Below, piece by piece: positions 45,770 to 58,768 of a stretch of DNA of 64,000 nucleotides; the stretch's first letter is position 1, and each line of letters starts with the position of its first letter. This DNA is from Annona cherimola (taxonomy: Eukaryota > Streptophyta > Magnoliopsida > Magnoliales > Annonaceae), in contig CM059971.1 of assembly GCA_030490835.1 (NCBI GenBank), forward strand, positions 27,645,817-27,709,816, written 5' to 3'. The translations under genes and the position numbers were made by a program. The notes below the pieces were generated by a model. That model did no database searches. It worked only from the letters and a program-made list of their open reading frames with translations, and was not told the DNA's origin.

Positions 45770-46500
45770 TTGCGACCCAAGTCGCATGTGGAGTCGACTT
45801 CGGGTGCGACTTCACCCAAGTCGCAGATGGAGTCGACTTCGGGTGCGACTTCGCTTCTCCGTCGCAGCTTCAAGTTCCAGTCAGGGTCGACTTGGGTTCA
45901 CGACTTGACCCAAGTCGCAGGTGAAGTCGACTTCGTGTGCGACTTCACCTCGTCAGTTGATTTTCTGAACTTGAATAATTTCGAGATGCTTTGTTACTTC
46001 ATGCCTTTGCTTCTTTTGTATTTTTCATGTCTTGAATCATTAGCTCCATGATCTCCAAACCTCTGACTTGATAGACTTGATTTGATCTTGAACACCTTGA
46101 AACTTTTTGTCTTGGTCTTGAGAGGCTTTGAGTTGATTTTTGAAATCATTTAATCTTGAAACTGCATCTTTGATCTTTGAAAGAAGCTTGAATCAGTATC
46201 TTTGAATCTCCAAAACCTCAAGTCGCACTTCGGGGTCGACTTCGTTCGCGACTTCACCCAAGTCGCACCTGGAGTCGACTTGGGCTGCGACTTGGCAGCT
46301 CCGTTCCTCAACTTTCAACTCTGGAAGGATTTGCTCGACTGAAGTCGATGGTGAGGTCGACTTCGTTTGCGACTTGGCTACCCAAGTCGCAGGTGGAGTC
46401 GACTTGGCCTGCGACTTCACCTTCCCTTCTTCCGTTTTCAACTCTGGACAGTTCTGCATGTTTTGAAGTCGATCTTGGAGTCGACTTGGGGATCGACTTG
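45770..46500. repeat. GTCGAC-rich repeats in both orientations
   Basis: A ~43-bp unit of the form CCCAAGTCGCA...GGAGTCGACTTC...TGCGACTTC recurs at 45777-45955 and 46216-46500 in the U3 of the solo LTR, locally GC- and CpG-rich in an AT-rich region. GTCGAC is itself palindromic. Confidence 0.8.
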
Positions 46501-47345
46501 GCCTTCCTAACTTGATTTTCTTCAAATGTATATTCCTTAAACATTTCACAAACTTGTTAGTAGCCAAGACATACTCAAATTGATTTGTTAATCATCAAAA
46601 CATGGATTTAACTCGTTTTCCATATATTTCCAACATCCATATTGTGCAAAGTTAGCTACTCGTGCTAGGATATAGTAATGGAAACCTAGGTTATGCAACG
46701 AATTAGATTACAGGGCGAGATACCGAACCTCCCAATTGGATTTGAGAACTTTATTGGATGGATGGAAAAATGACATATGTATGATACATTGATGTATGCA
46801 TGGGGATCAACATATGTTCCATACGAATTTAAAAATGACTTGGATCTATTATTTAATCTATGTTTCATCAACCCCTATGCATATTGTTTACTCAAGTTTT
46901 GGCAATTTACATTTATGACCTCTACTTACTGAGTATGCTCAGACTCATCTTATTATTGTTATTTTTTTAGATAACTGGTTTGTGGGTGAAGACTGACATG
47001 GGATTGGTATACTAGATGAGGGTAGAACTTGATGAATCTAAATTTAGAATGATTTATTTAGATTTTTCAGAGCAATGTAGTAAGGATGTGAAGCATGTGT
47101 TCCGTAAATTTAATTATTTGGATCTAGTTTAATTTGAAATTAATGAAACACCTGGTTTATGATGACCAATGAATTCTATTATTGCACTTGTGTATATTCT
47201 CCAATTATCATCTATCCTGTACTCTAGTAGCGATTGTTGACTTTGTCGGCATGCTATTACAAACTAAAATGCCCTAATTTGTAAAAAATAAAAAAATATT
47301 CATCTCTAGAGTGGTAAAACTTAATACATAAGTTAAATGCATCTA

Positions 47346-47703
47346 GAGAGGTGATCCCATGCGACCATGCGTCCAGCAGTGGGACCTATTTTTTATTTTT
47401 TATTTTTTATTTTTTTATAAACGTGTAGGGTTAAATATATTTAACCTATAACCAAGTTTTACCATTTTTTGATGCTTTTAAGTATTTTTTTGATTTTAAA
47501 TATAGTGGCATTTTTCATAATTTTTGAGTTAAAAAATTATGAAAACACTACTATATTTTAAAATAAAAAAATACTTAAAAGTATCTAAAAATGGTAAAAC
47601 TTGGTTTATAAGTTCAATACATCTAACTCTACACATTTGTAAAAAAGAATAAAAAATATACTTTTTAGAGGGTCTCATGGCCAAATGCATGGGAACACCC
47701 CTC
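47346..47703. mobile_element. Foldback MITE, 358 bp, 9-bp TSD
   Basis: Ends GAGAGGTGATCCCATGC and (reverse) GAGGGGTGTTCCCATGC; ATGCATCTA (47337-47345) and ATACATCTA (47704-47712) differ at one base. Long inner arms (AACCAAGTTTTACCATTTTT with its reverse) meet at about 47535. Confidence 0.82.
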
Positions 47704-47724
47704 ATACATCTAAATTAACATTTT

Positions 47725-48235
47725 TATAAAAAAAAAATTTGAAAAGAGATCTGCACTCGATTGTATTGAAATTTCAGTGCATTAAGATGCATTGAAACAT
47801 GACTGCAACATTGTAGGAAAATGTTTCAAAGCAATTTCGATGCATCTAGCTAGAAATTTTATTTTTTTAATTTTTTTGTGAATTTTTTTATAAAACTCTT
47901 AATCTAGTGCATTTAATTGTAAATTACGTTTACCATTTTTGAAAATATGTATATATTTTTAAAATTTTTAAAAATAAGGGGCTTTACTAATTTTAAATGA
48001 CTAAAATACCCTAGTTTCAAAAATAAAAATATATATATAAATTTTCAAAAATGAGAAAATATAATACGAAAGTTAAATAAAACTAGATTAAAGTTTATAA
48101 AATTCTCAAAAAATATTAAGAAATAGAATTTCTAGCCTGATTCATTAAATTTCAATGATTTTGATTGCAATGAAAATTCAATGCAGTTGGTTGCATTGAA
48201 ACAAAACTCAACATTGTACTTCATAAGGCATAACT
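47725..48235. mobile_element. Foldback element, larger palindrome
   Basis: Outer arms share TGCATTGAAAC (47789) with its mirror near 48201, and TAGAAATTTT with AGAATTTCTA. Inner arms 47862-47990 and 48000-48121 pair. TSD not resolved. Confidence 0.55.
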
Positions 48236-48549
48236 ATTCTATCAATAATCTTATAAAATTTCTCTTTTAATTTAGTTGAAAATTGATGAACACATGAAAC
48301 TCCTAGAGCACTTTGCCATTGCTTTTGTTTTGCTTAGATTATATTTATAATAAGTTTCTCAATTTCTCTATTCAACACATCTAGTAAAATTAAATATCAA
48401 AAGTGATTAGTGTGATCTAAAATTTTAATTGGTTACTCATCTACATATTCACTCTTATTAAAGTTACATTTTATAAATAGGTATAATTTTGTTAACCCAA
48501 ACTAAATAATGACTTACTTAGCCCAAGCCAAAAATAAGAATTTAAAAAA

Positions 48550-48815
48550 ATTTACTTTTTCTATAAACTTGTTAACCTCCATTAAAATATAAACCAATTT
48601 TTACCATTTGTGAATATATGTATATATTTTTTGAATTTTAAACACAAGGTTATTTTAATAATTTTAAACCATTAAAAATGGCTAGAATATCCCTATGTTT
48701 AAAAATCTAAAAAATATACATATATCCAAAAATTGTAATGCTTTATTTATACTTAAAGATATCTACATTAACAAGTTTATGGAAAAAACAAAGAAAATAA
48801 CTAACATATAAGTTT
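48550..48815. mobile_element. Foldback element
   Basis: Left CTATAAACTTGTTAACCTC pairs with right AACAAGTTTATGG; the centre lies near 48675. Related in layout to the two preceding elements. Confidence 0.55.
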
Positions 48816-48829
48816 TAAAAATTTATATA

Positions 48830-51800
48830 TCTATTAAACATAAAAAAAATACATTCATCATAAATTTAAATATTATATGCTTCAACATTTTACTAATTAA
48901 TAAAAGTAGATATCATTACTAAAATGAAATCTAAATAAATATATAACTTTATTAGAATAAATTAATGAAATATGTCTCATTAAGAATGAATTTTAGTATA
49001 AAAATATTTTTCTAAAATAAAACTTTTTCTACTGGTTTTTCTAAAATATTGGAAAGACTACGATTACACGTAAGAGTTATATTCTTATATTCTCAATATA
49101 ATCAATAATAAATCATATGAGGATTTTGAAAAAATGAGAATAAAATTTAAGAATGTGCTTATAATTTTTAATAAAAGAATATATGCAAGGCGGGTCCATT
49201 CCACTAAAATAATATTCAATATATATAAGCAATTTCATTGAATTGAAAAATGTTTTTTGTGTTGCCGATAATTTTAATAACAATGACAACTTTATGATTA
49301 TGTTTTTATTTTAGAAGGTTCATTAGAATGCCTTTCTAAAAAATTTCAAATAAACGCATAAATATACATTTATAATATTTTACTTAATTTATGTGCTAGA
49401 TAAATTGAAAATATACTTGTAGTAAAAGTACATCTATCTTTATTATTGAAATAATCCTTCTTATATCAACAATATTTGCAATAATTTCTAATATATCTAC
49501 AACATTTTAAAATTTCTCTTATATGCATAATATTTCATCCTAAATTCCTATCACACATATTCAATCAAAACAAACGTTAACTAATCTATTAAAAAGATGA
49601 TTTGCCCCTTCAAGTTTTTCCTAAATTGAAATGATTTAGTCCTAATATGATATTTGAATTACTTAATGTCACAAATTAATAGTTTACCAACATCTATTAA
49701 GTCATGTTAGCGTTGAATTATTTCAATTAAGAAATCATGAAGGGACAACTTTATTTTTTTTATGGGATAGTTAACAGTTATTTTGATTACATAAATATGA
49801 TAGAAATTTAAGGTGAAATATTATGGATATAAAAGTAAATTCTATGAAATATATTATGGACAAATATTATGAGTATAAGAGAAATTTAATTTAAATAAAA
49901 TGAAATCTCAGTCTAATTTAATTTCCAATGTATTATTTTTAGTGCAAAAATTTTTGAAATGGGAGAAAACGATGCGATATGGTGCAGTGATGACGAATTA
50001 GTTGTATGAATAGTTGTATAGAAATGATTCATTATATAAAGCAGCAATAGCAACAGAGGTTTGAACGCATCGGGAAGGTAGATGTGGCGTGTCTCCTGGG
50101 CAACCGAGCTAAGCTTGATTGGTTAACGCTCTTTACTTTTGAGATATTGATAATTGATGTAAAATCTAATTCATTCATTCTATTTAATACATTTTTTAGG
50201 TAGGAGACTAAGTTTCATTCAAATTAATATATGCGTAGCTCAGATTTACTCAAAAGTAGACAAATTCACATGCACATTAGAAAAAATACTTAGGTCTATT
50301 AACATGTGTATTAGAATATAATAATACTTTATAAAAGTATTTATCCACATAGTAGTGATATTTTAGATGATTTAGATATTAAAAATACTACCTTAATTTT
50401 GATATTTAGTATTAAATCATTTTATTATATTGATTTTACGCATTTGTATGTGACTTTATATACTAAATAAATAAAATGGTTTCCATAATAACATAAATAA
50501 TACTAAATATATTAAATGGAATTAATTTTCAATCAACCATCTGAATATTAAAAATAAAGATAATTCCATACTAAAAAGGTTTCATAGAAGTATTTCCTGA
50601 AAAGATAGGGTAAAATTCAAAGTCACTCTTGCGTGCCCAGTCCTTAGGCTCTACACTTTTTAATTTTAAAATTTTTTCATAAATATATGGGTCTAAGCAA
50701 GATTTTTTGTATACGAAATTTTACTTTTTAATCAACCTACGCCTATATGCTTAGACCCATATACTTAGGCTCTACACTTTATTTTTGAAATTTTAAGAAA
50801 ACTGAAGATATATATAATTTAATATGGCATGTGATCTAACATTCTAACCTACGCCTACCGCCTGCATATCCACGGGAGAAATCAAGATAATGATAAATGA
50901 GTAATATTTCCAGCACGGGAATTGAGCGTCGCTTAATACTGACAAAAGCATAGAAGCATGAACTCAACACTTCCGAGACAAATATATTTTAAAATTTTCT
51001 TTTAAACAAAATATTTCAAAAAAAATTAAATTAATCATTCATTTTATAGAATTCAACTGTAAAACATTTACGATCCAATTAGCATATAAAAAGATCAATT
51101 ACAAATTAAAAATGAAAGAAATTTGAGATCTGGCAACAATCATTTCTCGCAAAAAATAGTTTAGCTTGAAAACATTTTTTTAAAAATCTCTCATCATGAT
51201 CCCTTATAACCCATTTTATAATATAGGCTTCATTTGGTTTGGTAGCAAAGAAGTAGTATTTTAAGTGGCAGTAACATTCATGTCAATGAAAAGTAAATTA
51301 TTTTCTTTCATGCCTTTAAAAGTCTTTATGCCTTTAAAATCTTCTATCAATGCCACTATTTTTGTAAATTAATTTTATTCATGTTATGACTTCTAAATTT
51401 TCGAATTAAATAACTTCTAAATTTTCAAATTAAATAAGTTGTGACAGGACAAAAATGCCCTAGACGCATGAGCATAGTCGTTCCTAGCAGTGAGAACATT
51501 TTTATCCATTCACACTTAATTTAATTTGGAAATCTATTAGTGTTGGCATAAACGAAATTTATTTAAAAATGTGTTAGCATAGATGAAAGATCTTTAAAAT
51601 CATTAGCATTGGTGAAAATAATTTAATATTTTGTTAGCATGAATGTTAATGCCCCTTATTTTAAAGTGATTTTCAAATTATTATTTAGATAAACAAACGC
51701 CATGTACAGAGTTCTATGGAAAAAAAAAAATTTAATTAAAAAGTGTTATTGGAAAAGCCCAACAACTGAAACTGCTTATCCTTGAAAGCGCTGCACTGGT

Positions 51801-52362
51801 TCACCGCCCAGCCAAACACAATTTCACTTTATGGAATCTCTCAATTTCGGGCACAATTTGACGATTATATGAAAGGCATTCCACTCTTTCTTATTTTAGA
51901 TTATCTATTTAATTAGTAACTCAAGTTTCATTATCTCAATTTCACAAGCTTGATATAATAAAATATAAAATTGATGCAGCTGATCAGTTCAAATTTGATT
52001 CGAGGATCGGCCAAACTAGATTTAGGATTTAGATCATCAAAGATGTAAAATGAATTAAATAAATATTGGGATTTAATTGGAAAAGAGTAATTTATAAATA
52101 TAAGATTACCGAAAAATCACAAAACCAGTAAGGCAAAAGTTTCACTATTCTTAGACTTTCATACACTAGGCAAAGAATACAAAATTGTGTAAGTTTCCTT
52201 CCCATAGGAGCCCCTAAAGAGAAGTTCCTTCAAGTCCATTCCCTTGATTCAAATCAAAGGGGTGTATTTCTATTTTTACATATGGTATGACTTGTATGAT
52301 GACACATGCTTTCTGTAAGGAGGAGATTTATTATCATCTCCATCAAATCCTTCATATGGTGA
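48830..52362. other. AT-rich intergenic DNA
   Basis: No gene recognised. A reversed Tourist-like fragment near 49930-50040 and a box A-like AAGCTTGATTGGTTAACGC near 50116 are the only hints of repeats. Confidence 0.35.
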
Positions 52363-52367
52363 TGCAT

Positions 52368-52890
52368 TGTAACATACAAACCCAGAAAAAGTTACCTTTG
52401 AGCGTGTGGGCTATAGGCCTCTAGTGTGATATTATTTGCTTTGGCCTAGCAGCTCAGCTATATAGTTTTAAAATGAGTCATACTATATTTAACCTAAGAC
52501 CTACTTATAAACTCCCGAAATCTCTATACCTTTTTTATATGGGATTTAGTTCTAGATTATTACAAGCTTACCAGTTTCCGCTTGGTTTATCTTCGAACCA
52601 CAACTCAACTCTAAGCTTCTGCCAACAAACCTAGCTTTTACTGGTTCAACTCTCCAAACTACATCTACTAGAGGGGTCTATTCTGATACCACTTATAATG
52701 TACAGACTTAGAAAAGCGACCTTTGAGTCTATGAGCTATGGGTCTGATAATATGATATTTTTCGCTCTAGCTTGATAGCTCAGCTGCACCGTTTTAAAAT
52801 ATGTTATACCATATTTAACCTGAGACCGACTTGTAAACCCCCAAAATCATTATCCTTTTTTGATGTAGAATTCAGTTCTCGGCTATTATA
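52368..52890 (-). mobile_element. TRIM LTR retrotransposon, 523 bp, old
   Basis: On the minus strand: 5' LTR 52890-52699, primer binding site TGGTATCAGA (plus 52682-52691, initiator Met tRNA), a ~134-bp interior, 3' LTR 52564-52368. LTRs share CTTTGAG..., GCTCAGCT, GTTTTAAAATR, TATTTAACCTRAGACC and CAGTTCT/TAGTTCT and are visibly diverged (about three quarters identical by eye), so the insertion is old. Target duplication TGCAT is intact (52363-52367 and 52891-52895). Non-coding. Confidence 0.85.
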
Positions 52891-52895
52891 TGCAT

Positions 52896-54930
52896 CCATT
52901 CCTAACAGATAATGATAACCAAGTCAACTTCATGTCCTATACTCATCAGGGTCACCATTAGTGCTAGGCGATGATGCTTCGCTTGAGGGCTACATCATTA
53001 ATAAACTTTTTAGATGAGGAACTTAGACGATGTTATAAGAACATCATGATATTAGTTCGACTATGCTATAATATGAAGAGGCTTAGCTTTTATGTGTAAG
53101 AGTACATTCCTCAAAGTTTGTTGAGTATCAAAGTGGTAGCCTTTTTTTTTTAAGGAGAGTTCACTAATCCATTTGATAATATAATAGAACACAGAGTCTC
53201 CAAGCCCAGGGATTAGTTTTTTACTACTGCTATTACTAGGAAAATCATTTCAATTATATACCAATTTTAAAATTGTTAATATTTAAATCATTTAAACACA
53301 TCCTTTCTATGTAGAAGAATATTTTATAAATTATTACAACATTCTACTAATTCAATATGAATGGATTTAAGTTTTCTATACTAATGTGTTTGTTTAGTGA
53401 TGAATGAAACATAGAATAGGAGTGGAATGGATATGATAGGCATAAAGTGAAAATAAATATATATATATATTGAGTAGTTATATGTAAAGATATGAAGAAA
53501 CAACTGTAATATATAGATGAAATGAAAAAATAGAATAGTTGAGATTTTGGCTTTTGCATTCTCATTCTCTATTTTTCGCTCTCCTCTGAATAAACATATT
53601 AGGTACAACCTGGAAAAAACTTTGACTGAAAAAATTTTCACTCATATGATAATTATATAATTTTAAATAATATGATTAATTCGATTTCAATTTCATCGCT
53701 AAGATGGACCAAATGTAGAGGCTCCATGAATTCAAATTCATACAACAAGTTCTATAGGATTTGGACTCTTTATAAATCATTCGATGGCATATTTTCTGTA
53801 GTCATGTTATTTATAAGTAATCTGATGTCATGTTTAATGCTTACATTAAAAGAGTATTATCCTTATTTAAAAAAAAAAGTGTATTATCCGAGAAAACTCC
53901 CTTTAGTTCATGTCAATTTCAAAATTCTTATGAATATACGAATAACCAAGCAATTGATGCTTTATAAATTGGGGGTAATTTTGAAACATCCTCATATAGT
54001 TTGACTATAATTGTGTTATATTCATATCATCATAGCTCTATCACTTCACTGTCCTAGCAGGGTATATTTATAAATATATGCAAATTATGTAAGTATATTT
54101 ACAAAAAAATACCCTCTTTGTTTTAAATTTTTAGATATTTGCAAATATACTCATTTTATAAAGACACTATAATCAAATTACGTAGGAATTACTTACAATT
54201 TCTGAAATTACATGGTATATTGACAAATTATCCCATAAATTGAGACATTTTCCATGCTTTCCAAAATAGAATTTCATGTTTTTTGATGGAAATACGATTC
54301 ATCATTCAGGCGAAATTTAATAATTGTCAAGCATCATGTAGAAAAGTTGTCTAACAGATAAATAAAACTTAAACCTTGTAGGCATATAAATTTGAGGCAA
54401 AAGTGATATAAACAATATTAATATCAATAATATAGGGACGCTGTTAAATATATATAAAGCATGAAATGAATAAAAATAAAGATATAGATTATTTTAAAAA
54501 GGATTTAATCCAATGAAACTGATTCCATGAGTTTCAAGTCATAGAATCTCTTCATTTTAGGCCCATGCATCCTGATGATTCTGTAAAATTCATTTCACTC
54601 AGCATTTAAAATCAAAATTTTGATTAGGGATGCTAATCAATGATGGCACTGGCTCCATCTAAGGGAAGTCTCAAAATCAATGTAAGAAAAAATTTTAATT
54701 TATGTATACCAATTTTAAGCTGTCAATTCAATTTCTAAATCATCTAAAATAAATTTTTCATGTAGATGAATGATTTTATAAATTATTATAATAATCCAAC
54801 TCATATATGAATGGATTTAAGAGCAATCAAAACTCCAGTTACGTTGATTTTTTGTACCATGCCAAATCAAACGATATTAAACATTTTGGCAGGTTGGATA
54901 TTCATTGATTATAAAAGTAAGCTCTAAATG
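52896..54930. other. AT-rich intergenic DNA
   Basis: A reversed Tourist-like MITE copy lies at about 53375-53630 (left AATGTGTTTGTTTAGTGATG, right mirrored). No gene recognised. Confidence 0.4.
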
Positions 54931-54937
54931 GAAAGTA

Positions 54938-55060
54938 TAGTTCAGTAGTATGACATGCCGGTGCATGAGTGGTAATCCAAATTTGGTGACGGTGGGAGCG
55001 TAGTCTCGATTATAGTCCAATCTAATAAAGAAAAATTTTATAAAACTAGTTCATAAAATT
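54938..55060 (+). mobile_element. Possible decayed SINE
   Basis: TAGTTCAGTAG (54938-54948) resembles box A and GTCTCGATTATAGTCC (55003-55018) resembles a degenerate box B, with an A-rich tail beyond. No TSD. Confidence 0.3.
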
Positions 55061-55064
55061 TGTC

Positions 55065-58000
55065 ACCTTTTATTGAAAAAATTAGAAATCAATGAAGTCA
55101 GATGCTGCCGTATTTTTTTTTCAAATAATTTGATTAGAGGAGAGAAAAAGAGACAACTTATACATGTTAGAAGGGCATTTTATCAAAGAAGACAACTTGC
55201 AAGAAATCTAATTAATTTGTAAGCCACCACCCATTGTCAACCACATTCATGTGACATGTATGAGAGCAACATGCACTAAAGTGGATGTCACTAAACTCAA
55301 TATCTTTAATTGATAATGCTTTGAATAAAATCTGTCAGCCATGGGACGAAGGCGTATTCTGGGGTGACGAAATGAGTCCGTTGCTTCTGCCAGGACCGTC
55401 TCCACACCCACTTCAGCTGCTTGAGCATTCAAGCAATGACATCATAAGCCATATAATCCCTTTAAATTTTAAAATTTTAATATTTGATAAAAAATTTAAT
55501 TCATTTATTGTATTTAATATCACTCATTTAAATAGAAGATAAAGTTTCATCCAAATTAAATTTGTGCATAGGCAGTTTTTGCTCAAAACTAAATATATTT
55601 ATGTATAAATTAGGAAAATGTTTAAATACATCCACACATATACTAGAATGTAAATACTAGAAAATGTTTAAATTATTTTATTTTGTTGATTTTATATATT
55701 TATAGATAAAGCCCATACACAAGATAGAATAGATTTTTCATTTACCATTAAGATATTAAAAATGAATGATGTTACATAAAAAATCGACTTCATAAAAGCA
55801 TATCTATAAATTAAATTTGATAAGTACATCTAGTAAAATTATATAAATGTATATTTGAACGTATCCCACACCCATTATGTATGCGAAAAGAAACCATTCA
55901 TTGATTGAAGGATCCAAATCTCGAATCCATGTGGTAAGGACTACATGCAATTCACTATACAACGGGTGCTTCTGCTTAAGACTATAAATAGGGTTAGTCT
56001 CAACTCGAACCCGACATAATAGGGTTAGTGAGCATTTTTGAAAAAAATATATTATATATCCCGAATTGAATGTAGCTGATTTCAAAAGTGGGTTGGTTTC
56101 AGTTAAGTGATTGTCAACTCAACCCAACCCAATTTCATATATTAGTGTAAAATATAAAAAATTATTAAAAAATAGTCATATATTAGTACACAATACGTAG
56201 AAATTAACTAAATATTATTGCTTTAAAATAAGATTATTTAACTATTATTTTATCATAAAAGTTATAAATTGAAAAGTATTCATATAAAAGATTAATTTTT
56301 AATCTTTCATATAAATTTTTACTTTAAAAGAAATTTAATTAAGCAGAATATATTTAAATATTATATATTTATTAAACTAATTTTTAATGAGAACCGAACT
56401 AATTTCTATAAGATTAAAATAAAGTTAGGTTAAAATATAAAAAATAGAGTTGAAAATTGAGATTTTACAAGTAGATTAGGATTATTTTTTCACCCATCCG
56501 AGTCAACAAGACACAATTTACACCCGTGTTCTGCTTTCTCCAATCCTGTCCATTAAAATCATTAGAGCTGTCAAACCCTCTATTAATTCTAGCCAATGAT
56601 GGAGCATTGCCGGCCGCCGTATGAACTGCTGAAATCGACAGTTGACGGATGCCCCATTTTCGCTGGGATTATCTGTCCGCATTCGTTTCTTGGTTCTTTT
56701 GCGAATTTCAATTTTTATTTGTATGTCTATTTATACTGAAAACTTTTTAACCTAAAATTTTTTACTTTTCATAGTTATTCTATTTTTAATTATTTCTTTA
56801 TATCTCTATGTGCAATTATTTTATTTTTAATTATTTTTACACAACTACGTGTACAACTAATTTATTTATTTTAATCTTATTATCTTTATTTCTCATCATT
56901 ACTATTATTATACCACACCATTTTTCCTGTTTTAAGATTTTTTATGCAAAATTTTGTCACTTTCCAAACACCACTAACTATTAATTTTTCAAAAGTCCTG
57001 ATTATGAACTTTCTTTGGAAATCCCTCTCACCCACGGCATCCAGTAGTGATTTTGACCCACTGGCCAACATTTTTTTTTTTTGATGAACAGCGGCCAAAA
57101 TTTCAGATGGGTAGGAAAATAATAGACAAGTGTGCCTACAACATAGGGGCAGCCAAAAATTTTTCCATTTGTGGGTCCCACTTGAGTTATACCCCTTGTG
57201 GAATTTGACAATTTTTACATTTTTAATATTTTATTTTGCAAATAAAAAATGAGCACATGTATCATGATACTTTATTTTAAAAAAAACCGAAAATTGTAGA
57301 AAATTGCCAAGTTTCGTAAGAGGTAATATCTAAGTGGAATCCATATCTATAAAAAAAATTAAAAATAATATTTGGTTATCTGTAAATCACGTAATTTACA
57401 AGCGACTGTATAATAAAAGGACCTACATGCAATTAAGAGTGCCATCGGGTATTAATGGGAAGAGTAATGGAGTGAACACAGCCCATATGATAATAGATAC
57501 AGCTCAAGTCTGAGAAGATAAACATTTTTCAATTGGGCTGTAATCTTTGATGATCTGCCAGAATGTAATGCTTCGTACGCTGTCTTTAAAAGATAAGCAC
57601 AGCTGTCACAAAGGTCAACTTAAATTGGTCCAACCATAACCAGTTTACTTTAGGATGCTCTTCAAACGATTCAATTAAAGATGGAAATGACTTTGACTTT
57701 TATAAAGTCCATTATTAATGGAATTGGATGCACAACCTAGTCAAGAAAAAGTAAATAGACTATCAAGATAGCGAAAAATAGTATTTCTACCTTTTGATTT
57801 GTCTTCAAGAAAAGATATGCTACAGACTTAGATTGGTTTGGATGTAATTACATGCAATTTTACTCTCTCTTCCCAATTCATTTCAACTTGACTCCTGTTA
57901 TGTTAGATCACTTTTGCACATCTTAATTATATCATTTCCATCAATCACTTCTTCATATTTTGCAATTTGATTGATTGATTTATTTAATTTGACGTAATAA

Positions 58001-58168
58001 CTTTTATATATTGAAGAATAACGCAGCAAATTGCTTTTAGTTATTGGATGATATAAGACTTTAGTGGTCCAGGGCGAAATAGAAATTTTTTGATGTTGCA
58101 TGTGAAATTAAAGTTCATCCATAAATGAGCAGCAGCTTTCAATTTATCAATTACATTTGCATGGTAAG
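55065..58168. other. AT-rich intergenic DNA
   Basis: A Tourist-like MITE copy at about 56720-56974 (right end GTCACTTTCCAAACACCAC followed by TAA). No gene recognised. Confidence 0.4.
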
Positions 58169-58768
58169 GATGAATTAAAGTACCTCATCTAATGAATGAA
58201 AAATGAGTGTACTCTATTGATGCAGGCGTTTATTTCTCCTTAACTTGAATTTGACTAGTTATTTATATTTATATATAATTGGTAAGTCCAAAATTGGCTT
58301 CAAGTTGATGTGAACCAGATTAAGGACTAGAGTATTAAATATAAAGAAATGAAGTAAGTAGGACACAAGATTTACTTGGAAAAAGAGTGATACATGAACA
58401 ATAATGACCCAAAAAGTTTACAGTACTATGTGTGATTTTTCTATCCTCAGAGAGCGATTCTATTTCTTGGGATATTCCCCGGTTCTTGTACCATGCACTA
58501 TCTAGGGGCAACACATGCCTCATGTTACGAATGGATTTGAAAACATTTTTTTCAGGCCCAACCTATGGGAAGCCTTCCCCATGAGAACAAAAAGGAAGTA
58601 AGGGCATTGTGATAATTTTACTGTGTAAGTATATTTATTTAAAAACATGAGGATGCTTAGTTTTTCGATAAAATTTGTATTTATATATAAACACGAAATC
58701 TCAATCTATTCCATTCATTTACTAGATCAACTACTAAAACATATATAGACATAATTTTTCATTCACTA
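58169..58768 (+). repeat. Tandem duplication, copy A (600 bp)
   Basis: GATGAATTAAAGTACCTCAT starts copy A and recurs exactly 600 bp later at 58769. Similarity is high over the whole unit. Copy A has no insertion and shows the empty target GTACT at 58424-58428. Confidence 0.92.

Larger units (their letters stand above)
44947..46635 (-). mobile_element. Solo copia-type LTR, 1689 bp, TSD TCCAT
   Basis: Plus strand starts TGTTGGGTCCC and ends CCAACA; TCCAT flanks at 44942-44946 and 46636-46640. Orientation is minus: on that strand it begins TGTTGGAAATATATGG, carries TTTTGATGATTAACAAATC, a TATAAATAG box (plus 45684-45692), and ends with AATTCACCCCTCCCCTC and GGGACCCAACA, the usual copia LTR pattern. 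No internal domain, primer site or second LTR, so a recombination-derived solo LTR. It carries two tandem arrays. Confidence 0.88.
44560..47240 (+). mobile_element. Decayed gypsy-like sequence hosting a solo LTR
   Basis: Excluding the nested LTR at 44947-46635, the flanks (GCATTATGACATTGATAT near 44562; CTACTCGTGCTAGGATAT near 46656; CTCTACTTACTGAGTATGC near 46920) read like pieces of a plant gypsy LTR. No ends or domains were found, so this is tentative. Confidence 0.35.

Noticed and set aside
45696..46567. Frames of 60-124 codons in the solo LTR
   Set aside because: They translate the GTCGAC repeat array and have no domain.
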